Part shown: piece after piece, positions 16,110-24,000 of the stretch | How positions within the stretch are numbered: the first letter of the stretch is position 1 | Layout of the letters: each line of letters starts with the position of its first letter | Assembly: GCF_000374645.1 (NCBI RefSeq) | Contig: NZ_KB894800.1 | Span: forward strand, 416,589 to 480,588 | DNA length: 64,000 nt | Origin: Arhodomonas aquaeolei DSM 8974 | Lineage (GTDB): Bacteria; Pseudomonadota; Gammaproteobacteria; Nitrococcales; Nitrococcaceae | Direction: 5' to 3' | Translations under genes and position numbers: made by a program | The notes under the pieces: generated by a model | What the model saw: only the letters and a program-made list of their open reading frames with translations | The model's database searches: none | What the model was told of the DNA's origin: nothing

Positions 16110-18443
16110 ATGGTACTGATCGAGCGGTTGGCCGAGGCGATTCGGCGAGCCTCCGCACATAACCCGGACGTGCAAGCGGCACCGGCCTGCATACTCTGGC
16201 CTGACCGGGAGCGCCTCTGGGAGCCGGTGATCGCGCAAATCCAGGCGCAGCTGCCGGAGCTTTTGGTGCTCGGTGACTATGCGCCGGAGGCGCGACGTGG
16301 TCCGGCGATCTGGCTGCGCTGCGCCATCGCCGGCACGCTGGACGACGTGACGGTCGATCCGGAAACGCCGCCAGTCATTTATCTGCCCGGCGTCGGCCGA
16401 CAGGACCTGCGCGCCATCAGCGAGTGTCCGGACTCCCTCAAACCGCTGGCGGAATTGCAGTATCGGGGCGTGCTGTGGTCGCAGGTGAACGCCAAGGACT
16501 GGACGCCGCGCGCCTTTCTCTCGTCCCAGCAGGGGGGCCTCGGGTTGGACATCCCAGGCGACAGTGCCACGCGCCAGGCCCTGCTGGCGGCGTTGCCCCG
16601 GCTGCTGAACGAAGAAGTCGAGGATCTGCAGGGCCAGCACCTGGACGTCGATGCGCTGAACACGCTGCTCACCGGGGGCGATCCCGTTCGCGACCTGCTG
16701 GACTGGCTCAGCCAACCGGAGGGCGTGAAGGCCAGCTTGCCAGCCGATGAATGGAAGGCCTTCTGCCATGTCTGCGCATCCCGCTATGGCGTACACCCCG
16801 AACAACACAGTGCGCTGGAAGCCGTCGAGAAACTCACCCAGCGACAGGGCACGTGGAAAACGGTGTGGACGCGCTTCGCGGAGGCGCCGCACCGTTATCC
16901 GGAGCTTATCCGGCAGATTCGCCAGCTTACGCCCCCAGACCTGGGGCTCTTTCCGGCTCCGGAAGACATGGAGGTCTGGCCGCAGCTCAACCGACAGGAG
17001 GAGGACAGGCTCTATGACGCCCTGTCCAGGTTGAGTGATCTGCCGGCCCACGAGGCTCGGGATCGGCTCGAGATGCTGGAGCGCGAGCATGGTATGCGCC
17101 GGGCGTGGGTGTGGGCCGAGCTGGGTGAAAGTCCTTTAGCCGTCGCCCTGGCGCCACTCGCCCAGCTTGCCCAGGTGACCCGGCGCAGCCTGGCCGGTGG
17201 CGAGCCCGAGGACATGCGCCAGGCCTATGCCGCCGACGGGTGGAAGGCGGATGATGCGCTGCTGACCACGCTGGCGGCAGTGAATGGGCAGCGTGAGCAG
17301 GAGGCCGTCTTCACCGCGATACGTACCGTCTACATGCGATGGGCCGACGAGGCGGCCCGTCACCTACAGCAAACCTGGCGGCCAGGAGTGGATGGGCTCA
17401 AACGGGGGGCCACCTCCCCTCGCGCACACGAAGAGGAGTGCGTGCTGTTCGTGGATGGCCTGCGGCTGGATTGCGGCAAGCGATTGGCCAAGAGGCTTGC
17501 CAGTCTGGGATTGGCGGTCGAGGAGCACACCGCCTGGGCGGCGTTGCCCAGTGTGACCGGGACCGGGAAATACGCGGTGGCACCCGTCCTGAATAGCGAT
17601 ACTCTCCACGAAGAACCCGCTGGTTATCAGTTCACGCCGATCACTCAGCACCTGTTCAAGAAGCTACTGCACGAGCACGGGTGGCAGGTGCTCGAGCGAC
17701 GCCAGGTGGAACGCCTGCACAAGGAGACACTGGACACCTCAAGGCCCGCCTGGTGTGAGTTTGGAGATATCGACCACGCCGGACACGAGCGCGGCTGGAA
17801 GCTGGCCCAGCATGTCGATGACATGTTGGCCGAGGTAGCGGAGCGCATCGAAGCCTTGCTGGCCCAGGGCTGGCCGCAGGTACGAGTGGTCACCGATCAC
17901 GGGTGGCTGCTTCTCCCTGGAGACCTGCCAAAGACGGAACTGTCTGCCAGCCTGGTAGAGACCAAGTGGGGACGCTGCGCGCAGCTAAAGCCCGGCGCGC
18001 GCACCGATGCGGTGCGCTTCCCCTGGTACTGGAATGAGCAGGCGCACTTCGCCCTCGCAGAGAGCATTCACTGTTTCAAGGCGGGCGAAAGCTATGCTCA
18101 TGGGGGCCTCAGCGTCCAGGAATGTGTCACGCCGGAGCTCGTCGTAACTGGTACCACCGGTCCTAGGCCCTCGGTATTGATTGACGATCTGGTGTGGAAA
18201 GGGCTGCGCTGCACACTGGCTGTGGAGGGAGACACCGACGGAATGACGTTGGACGTACGCCATCACGCTGGCGATCCGACAAGCAGCCTCGCTCTCTCCC
18301 CCAAGCCCTTCAAGACAGGTGGCAAGGCTTCGGTCGTGGTCGCCGATGACGATCGTGAGGGAGAGACAGCCCAGGCCGTCATTCTCGACAGCGCGGGACG
18401 GGTGATTGCGCAGCGCTCGACTACCGTCGGCGGCGAGCACTGA
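16110..18443 (+). CDS. pglZ: BREX PglZ, alkaline phosphatase superfamily protein
   Basis: 777 aa from ATG 16110, 5 bp after the previous stop; an in-frame start at 16032 would lie inside the upstream gene. The PglZ domain is in the C-terminal half: metal-binding motif VLFVDGLRLDCG near 445-456 and VVTDHGWLLLPG near 593-604, the Asp/His pair expected in alkaline-phosphatase-fold enzymes. PglZ is a core BREX protein required for defence and, in most systems, for methylation; nuclease or phosphatase-like activity has been proposed for the family. The N-terminal half is helical and less conserved, as in other type 1 proteins. Confidence 0.92.
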   Translation: MVLIERLAEAIRRASAHNPDVQAAPACILWPDRERLWEPVIAQIQAQLPELLVLGDYAPEARRGPAIWLRCAIAGTLDDVTVDPETPPVIYLPGVGRQDLRAISECPDSLKPLAELQYRGVLWSQVNAKDWTPRAFLSSQQGGLGLDIPGDSATRQALLAALPRLLNEEVEDLQGQHLDVDALNTLLTGGDPVRDLLDWLSQPEGVKASLPADEWKAFCHVCASRYGVHPEQHSALEAVEKLTQRQGTWKTVWTRFAEAPHRYPELIRQIRQLTPPDLGLFPAPEDMEVWPQLNRQEEDRLYDALSRLSDLPAHEARDRLEMLEREHGMRRAWVWAELGESPLAVALAPLAQLAQVTRRSLAGGEPEDMRQAYAADGWKADDALLTTLAAVNGQREQEAVFTAIRTVYMRWADEAARHLQQTWRPGVDGLKRGATSPRAHEEECVLFVDGLRLDCGKRLAKRLASLGLAVEEHTAWAALPSVTGTGKYAVAPVLNSDTLHEEPAGYQFTPITQHLFKKLLHEHGWQVLERRQVERLHKETLDTSRPAWCEFGDIDHAGHERGWKLAQHVDDMLAEVAERIEALLAQGWPQVRVVTDHGWLLLPGDLPKTELSASLVETKWGRCAQLKPGARTDAVRFPWYWNEQAHFALAESIHCFKAGESYAHGGLSVQECVTPELVVTGTTGPRPSVLIDDLVWKGLRCTLAVEGDTDGMTLDVRHHAGDPTSSLALSPKPFKTGGKASVVVADDDREGETAQAVILDSAGRVIAQRSTTVGGEH

Positions 18444-18456
18444 CAAAGGGGACTTC

Positions 18457-20517
18457 ATGGAACTCGATGAGCTCGATCGTAAGGCCGCCGAGCAACTGGA
18501 TGGTTTCTTGGTCCGCAAGGACCTGGTGCGGACCTTTGCCCGCCAGTTCCCAGTGCCGACTTACGTGGTGGAGTTTCTGCTCGGACGTTACTGCGCGAGC
18601 ACCGACCCGGAAGAAATCGAGGAGGGACTCGAGGTTGTCCAGCGACAGCTTCAGTCGCGCACCATCAAGGCTGGAGAGGAGGAGTTATTCAAGGCGCGCG
18701 CCCGGGAGAAGGGAGACATCAAGATCATTGACCTCATCCAGGCGCGGCTGGATACCAAGAGCGATAGCTACCTCGCCACCCTCCCGAGCCTGCGCCTGAA
18801 CGATGTGCGTATCCCCGAGGAATTGGTAAGCGAGCACGAGCGGATGCTGACCGGCGGCTTCTATGCGGAGGTCACCCTTGCGTATGACTCCGGTGTTGCC
18901 CAGGAACAGGGCGGACGCCCATTTGGTATTCGGGCGTTGCGCGAAATCCAGCTCTCCAAGCGCAATGTGCTCGAAGAGCTGGCACGGGCCCGGAGCGGCT
19001 TCACGACAGAGGAGTGGAAGGCGTTTCTGCTGCGCTCCACCGGCATCGAGCCCGCCGGGCTCACGGAGCGGCAGAAGGACGCGATACTGCTGCGAATGGT
19101 CCCCTTCGTGGAGCGCAACTATAACCTCGTCGAGCTGGGACCTCGAGGCACCGGGAAGAGCCACCTATTTCAGCAGGTGTCCCCTTACGCCCACCTGATC
19201 TCTGGCGGCAAGGCGACCGTGGCAAAGATGTTCGTCAACAACTCCAATGGCCAGCGTGGTCTGGTCTGCCAGTATGACGTGGTTTGTTTCGACGAGGTCT
19301 CCGGCATTTCCTTCGACAACAAGGATGGCGTCAACATCATGAAGGGCTACATGGAGTCCGGCGAATTCTCTCGAGGCAAGGAGAGTATCCGTGCGGACGG
19401 TTCGCTGGTGATGGTCGGGAACTTCGATGTGGACGTCGAGCATCAGCAGCGTATCGGGCATCTATTCGGTCCGCTCCCGGAGGAGATGCGCTACGACACC
19501 GCCTTTATGGACCGTATCCACGCCTTTTTGCCGGGCTGGGACGTACCCAAAGTTGGCAAAGACTTGCTGACCGATCATTTCGGTCTGGTAAGCGACTTCC
19601 TCTCCGAATGCTGGAGCCAACTACGCAACCAGAGTCGCGTCTCCCAGTGGCAGGGTCGAGTGTTCTTCGGTGGTGCCCTTTCAGGGCGAGACAGCAATGC
19701 CGTGAACAAGACGGCGAGCGGACTACTGAAGCTACTGTACCCGGGCCCCGAGTCGACGCCCAGTGATGAGGACCTCGAGTGGGCGATCCATATCGCCATG
19801 GAGGCGCGTCGACGCGTCAAGGAGCAGCAGAAACGCATCGGCGCCGCTGAGTTCCGTAACACACACTTCAGTTACACCATGGGCGAGGACGGCGTCGAGA
19901 AGTTCGTGGCAACCCCCGAGCTGCAGAGCGACAATAGCATTGGTAGCGACCCGCTGGAGCCCGGGCAGGTTTGGGCCATTAGTCCCGGCGGGCAGGCCAG
20001 TGGCGGCCAGGAAGAACATCCCGGCCTGTTCCGTATCGAGGTCAACGAAGCCCCCGGGTCGGGGGTGAAAATCCTGAATAAACCGATACCGCCAGCGTTT
20101 CGCGAGAGCGTCGGCTATGCCGAGCAAAATCTCTATAGCCGTTCGGCACAGCTTGTCGGCGACAAGGACCCCCGTCAGCATGAGTTTGCCGTCCAGCTTC
20201 GCGCGTTCGATGCGGCCAAAAGCGGTAGCAAATTGGGTGTCGCCGCCCTGATCGCCATGAGTTCGTCGTTGCTCAAGCGCAGCCTACGCGGAGGGCTAAT
20301 CGTAGTCGGGGAGATCAACTTGGGAGGCTCAATCGAACCAGTCCACAACCCAGTCACTCTGGTGGAGATTGCTGTCGAGAAGGGGGCCAGCGCCATTCTC
20401 ATGCCGGTCACCTGTCGAAAGCTGCTGTTCGACCTATCTGACGAGATGGCGACTAAGGTCGACATTCAGTTCTATTTGGATGCGCGTGATGCCCTGCTTA
20501 AGTCTTTAGGGGAATGA
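18457..20517 (+). CDS. brxL: BREX BrxL, AAA+ protein with Lon-like C-terminal domain
   Basis: 686 aa from ATG 18457 with an AAAGGGG ribosome site; a start at 18406 would overlap pglZ. Residues ~225-450 are the AAA+ core: LGPRGTGKSHLFQQ Walker A near 228-241, CFDEVSGISF Walker B near 278-287 and a VMVGNFDVDVEH sensor region. The last ~110 residues resemble the Lon protease fold (VAALIAMSSSLLKRS and VVGEINLGGSIEPVHNPVTLVEIA). The helix that carries the catalytic Lys in Lon reads HNPVTLVEIA here, so proteolysis is doubtful. BrxL forms a DNA-binding ATPase ring and marks the type 1 class of BREX. It is the last gene of the operon. Confidence 0.93.
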   Translation: MELDELDRKAAEQLDGFLVRKDLVRTFARQFPVPTYVVEFLLGRYCASTDPEEIEEGLEVVQRQLQSRTIKAGEEELFKARAREKGDIKIIDLIQARLDTKSDSYLATLPSLRLNDVRIPEELVSEHERMLTGGFYAEVTLAYDSGVAQEQGGRPFGIRALREIQLSKRNVLEELARARSGFTTEEWKAFLLRSTGIEPAGLTERQKDAILLRMVPFVERNYNLVELGPRGTGKSHLFQQVSPYAHLISGGKATVAKMFVNNSNGQRGLVCQYDVVCFDEVSGISFDNKDGVNIMKGYMESGEFSRGKESIRADGSLVMVGNFDVDVEHQQRIGHLFGPLPEEMRYDTAFMDRIHAFLPGWDVPKVGKDLLTDHFGLVSDFLSECWSQLRNQSRVSQWQGRVFFGGALSGRDSNAVNKTASGLLKLLYPGPESTPSDEDLEWAIHIAMEARRRVKEQQKRIGAAEFRNTHFSYTMGEDGVEKFVATPELQSDNSIGSDPLEPGQVWAISPGGQASGGQEEHPGLFRIEVNEAPGSGVKILNKPIPPAFRESVGYAEQNLYSRSAQLVGDKDPRQHEFAVQLRAFDAAKSGSKLGVAALIAMSSSLLKRSLRGGLIVVGEINLGGSIEPVHNPVTLVEIAVEKGASAILMPVTCRKLLFDLSDEMATKVDIQFYLDARDALLKSLGE

Positions 20518-20736
20518 CCGCTGGTAAAGTCACCTCTCCGTTCGACCAGATATCACCGAGAGCTGGTGTAGGGTGTCGGCCTCACCCCTTCCGCTCGCTG
20601 GTGGCGTTTCCCTGCGCCGGGTGCGTTCGGCAGCTGGGTCGATTCTGATGGCCACAGGGGGGGGGTCAAAAGCGCGATGGCCATTGGCACCCGGCTTTCC
20701 CGTCGGGCGGCCCGGCTCTTAGCGGGCCGTGTCACA
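20518..20736. other. Non-coding gap after brxL with a nine-G run
   Basis: I see no credible gene here. The segment holds a run of nine G (20657-20665) flanked by two copies of GATGGCCA (20646-20653 and 20676-20683), and near its end a hairpin serving the minus-strand gene. The brxL operon and the minus-strand pair converge here. The sequence may be leftover island DNA. Confidence 0.5.
20708..20729 (-). terminator. GC hairpin, probable terminator of the minus-strand pair
   Basis: CGGCCCG (20708-20714) pairs with CGGGCCG (20723-20729) around an 8-base loop, just downstream of the 154-aa gene stop. There is no U-run, so termination strength is uncertain. Confidence 0.35.
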
Positions 20737-21201
20737 TTATTGCGGCGGGAAGAAGATCGCCATGATCGGCACGCCGATTAACAGGCCAAGAATAACAAGC
20801 GCAAAGATACCGTTCATGATCTGCCACGGCGTTTTCTTTCCGGTTTCCGCGTAATACTGCCGGCGCTCGCGGTTTTTCTGAACGACGCGGTTCGGGTGCG
20901 GGTACGGCTCAACATCGCGAAACCCGCGGCCGATTTCATACAGCGATTGCGCTGACTTCTCCGCGTGCACAACCGCTTCGCGCTGTTTCTGTACATTCTT
21001 GTCGGCCATGATTTCCGATTGCGGAATGCCTCGCTCCTCGGCCGCGTGAACTATCGCATCGCGAAGCCGCCCGAGTTCGCGGTAACACGCGTGCAGCTCG
21101 TTAATTGCGTTCCCCTGTTCCGCCAAGGCCCTATTTTGCCGCTTTATCTGATTGTGGCGGCCGCCGGCCATGCCGGCCCAGAAATAAGCATCAGAATCCA
21201 T
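20737..21201 (-). CDS. Hypothetical coiled-coil protein with C-terminal membrane anchor
   Basis: 154 aa. The start at 21201 has a strong GGGAGGTG ribosome site 5 bases upstream on the minus strand, so expression is credible. Residues 15-110 are charged and helical (KRQNRALAEQ, ELGRLRDAIVHAAEERG), likely coiled coil. Residues ~128-150 (IMNGIFALVILGLLIGVPIMAIFF) form one membrane segment at the very C-terminus. A tail-anchored protein with the bulk in the cytoplasm fits. No family recognised. It lies on the opposite strand to BREX, at the island edge, in an apparent two-gene operon. Confidence 0.7.
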   Translation of the reverse strand: MDSDAYFWAGMAGGRHNQIKRQNRALAEQGNAINELHACYRELGRLRDAIVHAAEERGIPQSEIMADKNVQKQREAVVHAEKSAQSLYEIGRGFRDVEPYPHPNRVVQKNRERRQYYAETGKKTPWQIMNGIFALVILGLLIGVPIMAIFFPPQ

Positions 21202-21203
21202 TC

Positions 21204-21432
21204 CTACACCTCCCGTTCCGCCGCCGCGCTCTCGATGCGCTCGGCGTATTCCGTCAGCGTGTCCGGCGAGATTGCACCGTCGCGCGCCATCATTGCTACA
21301 ACCGCCGACCAGGCTACGGCCTTCTCCCGCGCCTGGCGGTCGTCGTCGTAGGGCTCAGTCGCGCGCGACGGTGCTATCTCGCCGCACTGCTGACGCCAGA
21401 CGCTCGAACTCAAGAGGATGCACAGCGGCCAT
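21204..21432 (-). pseudogene. Small orphan gene, apparently frameshifted
   Basis: The ATG at 21432 has a good AAGGAG ribosome site (about 8 bases upstream) but its frame stops after 25 codons (TGA at 21357-21355). The +1 frame continues with a plausible acidic, helical 50-residue stretch (EPYDDDRQAREKAVAWSAVV, then ARDGAISPDTLTEYAERIES) and ends two bases before the start of the 154-aa gene. The continuing frame alone has only a TTG start (21413) without a ribosome site. Either one base has been lost or gained in a ~75-aa gene, or the ribosome shifts +1 at GAC-TGA, or these are a leader peptide and a separate short protein. Family unknown. Confidence 0.45.
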
Positions 21433-21499
21433 AACGTATACTCCTTGGAGGTGACCAGAAGGAACGCCGCTGTGACTTTGCTGTGACTCGGAGGGAATC

Positions 21500-21527
21500 G
21501 GCAGTTACGCGGATTCGCGTAACTGCC
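21500..21527. repeat. Perfect 12-bp hairpin beside the tRNA-Phe 3' end
   Basis: GGCAGTTACGCG (21500-21511), loop GATT, CGCGTAACTGCC (21516-21527). It starts 8 bp beyond the encoded CCA end of the tRNA, so it may terminate tRNA transcription, though no T-run follows on that strand, or be part of the island attachment region. A direct GCTGTGACT pair lies just outside it (about 21469-21488). Confidence 0.5.
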
Positions 21528-21535
21528 TGATTTTA

Positions 21536-21611
21536 TGGTGGCCAGGGAGAGAATCGAACTCCCGACACGGGGATTTTCAATCCCCTGCTCTACCGACTGA
21601 GCTACCTGGCC
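21536..21611 (-). tRNA. tRNA-Phe (GAA), CCA encoded
   Basis: 76 nt including the genomic CCA. Read on the minus strand: acceptor GGCCAGG pairs with the 3' CCTGGCC, D-arm GCTCAGTCGGTAGAGC, anticodon stem GGGGA/TCCCC with loop TTGAAAA (anticodon GAA), and T-arm GGGAGTTCGATTCTCTCCC-like. The 3' end faces the island, the usual geometry for integration into a tRNA gene. Confidence 0.97.
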
Positions 21612-21622
21612 CGAGGTCGGGT

Positions 21623-21651
21623 ATTCAACCGAATTAGGGCACCGGCGTCAA
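21623..21651 (-). promoter_or_regulatory. Sigma-70 promoter of tRNA-Phe
   Basis: On the minus strand, TTGACG (21651-21646) and TTGAAT (21628-21623) are separated by 17 bp, placing transcription start a few bases before the mature tRNA 5' end at 21611. The -35 box overlaps the stop codon of the upstream hydrolase gene. Confidence 0.6.
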
Positions 21652-22661
21652 GGGGCGGTAAAGACCCACGCGCCGTCCCTCTCGCGCCGCGCCACGGCGC
21701 CGGTATGCCAGAGCCGGTTGAGGTGGGCGACGGCCTCGCCCATGGCGAAAAACAGGCTGTGGCTGTCCAGGCTGCGATCGAAGAGCAGCGGCAGTGCGTC
21801 CGCCGCGGTGAGCGGCCGCCGCCGGGCCTCGGCGAGGAGCACCTCGAGATGATGCCCGTGGTGGGCACGGAGCTCGGCGGTGCGAGCATGCAGACCGCGG
21901 AACGGCCGGCCATGGGACGGCAGCACCAGGGTATCCGCCGGCAGGGTGTCGAGGGTGTCCAGCGAGTCCAGGAATGCCCCGAGCGGATCGGCGTCCGGCG
22001 CGGCCGGCGGGACACTGACGTTGCTGGAGATCCGCGGCAGGAGCTGATCGCCGGCGATCAGCACACCGTCCTCCGCGCGGTAGAGACAGGCGTGCTCCGG
22101 GGCGTGGCCGCGGCCGACGATCACGCGCCAGTCCGCGCCGGCGAGGTCGAGCGTGTCACCGTCCGCGATGCAGCACCCGATCTCCGGCATGCCGTCGACC
22201 AGGGGGCTGTACGTGTTGCCACGCCGACGCAGGGCGTCGGCCCGCCCGGCGTCGAGTCCGTGCCGGCGGTAGAACGCCGCCACCGACTCGCCCGCCTCGT
22301 CGTCGGAGCTGGCCAGCAGCCGTGCCGCGGTGTCGCGCTCCGCGCGGCTCATCCAGACGGCGGCCCCCGTCGCGGCCTGCAGCCACCGCGCCAGACCCAT
22401 GTGGTCCGGGTGGAAGTGGGTCACCACGATGCACCCCGGCGACCACGCATCCAGCAGCACCTGCCAGTGGGCGCGGTTGTCGGGCGAATCCACGCCGGTA
22501 TCCACGAGCACGCGCTCGCCACCGCCGTCCAGCAGCCAGAGATTGATGTGGTCCAGGGCGAAGGGCAGCGGCAGGCGCAGCCAGCGCACGCCCCCGGCGA
22601 CCGGTACCGGCTCGCCGAGGGCCGGACGCGGCAGGGGGTAGTCCAGTGCCGCGGCGCTCAC
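21648..22661 (-). CDS. MBL-fold metallo-hydrolase
   Basis: 337 aa from a GTG at 22661 that overlaps the yggX stop (GTGA); longer in-frame starts would run through yggX. The metallo-beta-lactamase signature THFHPDHMG is at ~90-98, with downstream ligands in [12 protein letters not shown] and a terminal [10 protein letters not shown]. The C-terminal ~80 residues form a helical winged domain as in LACTB2-like hydrolases. It probably hydrolyses a thioester or phosphodiester; the substrate is not predictable. Last gene of the asmA-mutY-yggX operon. Confidence 0.85.
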   Translation of the reverse strand: MSAAALDYPLPRPALGEPVPVAGGVRWLRLPLPFALDHINLWLLDGGGERVLVDTGVDSPDNRAHWQVLLDAWSPGCIVVTHFHPDHMGLARWLQAATGAAVWMSRAERDTAARLLASSDDEAGESVAAFYRRHGLDAGRADALRRRGNTYSPLVDGMPEIGCCIADGDTLDLAGADWRVIVGRGHAPEHACLYRAEDGVLIAGDQLLPRISSNVSVPPAAPDADPLGAFLDSLDTLDTLPADTLVLPSHGRPFRGLHARTAELRAHHGHHLEVLLAEARRRPLTAADALPLLFDRSLDSHSLFFAMGEAVAHLNRLWHTGAVARRERDGAWVFTAP

Positions 22662-22927
22662 GCGTCCGGGCGGTAGTCCGGGGGCAGCTCGGAGCCCGAG
22701 CCGAAGAAGAACTTCTCCATCTCCTTCTCCAGGAACTCCCGCGCCTTGGGGTCCATCGGCGAGAGGCGGTACTCGTTGATGAGCATGGTCTGGTGCTGCA
22801 GCCACATCTGCCAGGCCTCCTTGGAGACCTGCTCGTAGATCCGGCGCCCGAGGTCACCGGGATAGGGCTGCCTGGACAGGCCCTCGGCCTCGCGGCCGAG
22901 CTTCACGCAGTTAACGGTTCGAGTCAT
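22658..22927 (-). CDS. yggX: Probable Fe(2+)-trafficking protein YggX
   Basis: 89 aa. The family pattern is complete: [17 protein letters not shown] with the single conserved Cys7, then [33 protein letters not shown] and EKFFFG. YggX protects iron-sulfur clusters and limits damage by labile iron. The start overlaps the mutY stop (4 bp), matching the classical gammaproteobacterial mutY-yggX operon; MutY itself carries an Fe-S cluster. Confidence 0.97.
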   Translation of the reverse strand: MTRTVNCVKLGREAEGLSRQPYPGDLGRRIYEQVSKEAWQMWLQHQTMLINEYRLSPMDPKAREFLEKEMEKFFFGSGSELPPDYRPDA

Positions 22928-24000
22928 GGATCCTCCAGGCCCTTGAGCAGTCGCGCGACCGGCGCGGCGAGGCCGCGGGCGTCGCCGGAGCCGGCGTTAT
23001 ACCAGACGAGGTCGGCGTCATCCATGACGGCCGTGCCCGGGCCGGCATCCGCGCGCACCGGGTGTATGTCCAGCGCGAAGTGGGTGAATACGTGCCGCAG
23101 CGGCCGCCACTCGTGCACACCGTACAGCGTGAGGCCGAAGCGCCGGGACGCCTCCGCCGCCGGGTCCGCGTCGACGTCGCATTCCGGCGGACACCACAGC
23201 CCGCCCCAGATCCCGGTGGGCGGACGACGCTGGAGCAGCACCCGGCCGTCGTTCCGGGTGATGAGCAGCATGCGCGTCGCCCGCACGGGTTTGTCACGCT
23301 TTGGCCGGCGCCCCGGGAAGGCCTCCGGCGTCCCGGCGGCGCGGGCGTGGCAGTCCGCCGCCAGCGGGCAGGCGCCGCAGAGCGGGCGGCGGCGCAGGCA
23401 CACCGTCGCCCCCAAGTCCATCATGGCCTGGTTGAAGGCGTCCGGACGGGTATCCGGCGTGTGCGCCTCGGACCAGGCCCACAGCTCGCGGGCCACGGCG
23501 GTGCGCCCGGGCCAGCCGTCGATGCCGTGGTAGCGCGCGAGCACCCGTTTGACGTTGCCGTCGAGGATGGGATGGCGCTCGCCGCGGGAGAGCGAGAGGA
23601 TCGCCCCGGCGGTGGAGCGCCCGATCCCGGGCAGGGACTCGACGGCATCGATGTCGGCAGGGAACTCGCCGCCGTGATCCTCGACCAGCCGCTGCGCCGC
23701 CCGGTGGAGATTGCGCGCCCGCGCGTAGTAGCCGAGCCCGGACCACAGGTGCAGGACCTCGTCCACGTCCACCGAGGCCAGGGCATGGACGTCCGGGAAG
23801 CGCGCCATGAAACGCTCGAAGTACGGGATCACCGTGGTGACCTGGGTCTGCTGGAGCATCACCTCGGAGACCCACACCCGGTACGGCGTGGCCGGGCGCT
23901 GCCACGGCAGGTCATGGCGACCATGGACATCGAACCACTCCAGGACACGGGCGGCGACGTCCGCCGCCGCGGCGTCCCGTTGTGCCGACAGCCCTGCCAT
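22924..24000 (-). CDS. mutY: A/G-specific adenine DNA glycosylase MutY
   Basis: 358 aa. Helix-hairpin-helix region [14 protein letters not shown] near 117-130 with the catalytic Asp in [13 protein letters not shown]. The [4Fe-4S] site is C-x6-C-x2-C-x5-C ([17 protein letters not shown], ~197-213). The C-terminal NUDIX-like 8-oxoG recognition domain contains [11 protein letters not shown]. The enzyme removes adenine opposite 8-oxoguanine. Start 24000 overlaps the asmA stop by one base on the minus strand, and the stop overlaps yggX. Confidence 0.97.
   Translation of the reverse strand: MAGLSAQRDAAAADVAARVLEWFDVHGRHDLPWQRPATPYRVWVSEVMLQQTQVTTVIPYFERFMARFPDVHALASVDVDEVLHLWSGLGYYARARNLHRAAQRLVEDHGGEFPADIDAVESLPGIGRSTAGAILSLSRGERHPILDGNVKRVLARYHGIDGWPGRTAVARELWAWSEAHTPDTRPDAFNQAMMDLGATVCLRRRPLCGACPLAADCHARAAGTPEAFPGRRPKRDKPVRATRMLLITRNDGRVLLQRRPPTGIWGGLWCPPECDVDADPAAEASRRFGLTLYGVHEWRPLRHVFTHFALDIHPVRADAGPGTAVMDDADLVWYNAGSGDARGLAAPVARLLKGLEDP

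Noticed and set aside
20553-20735. 60-codon minus-strand frame between brxL and the 154-aa gene, considered as an integrase remnant
   Set aside because: Composition is random-looking, with no recombinase motif.
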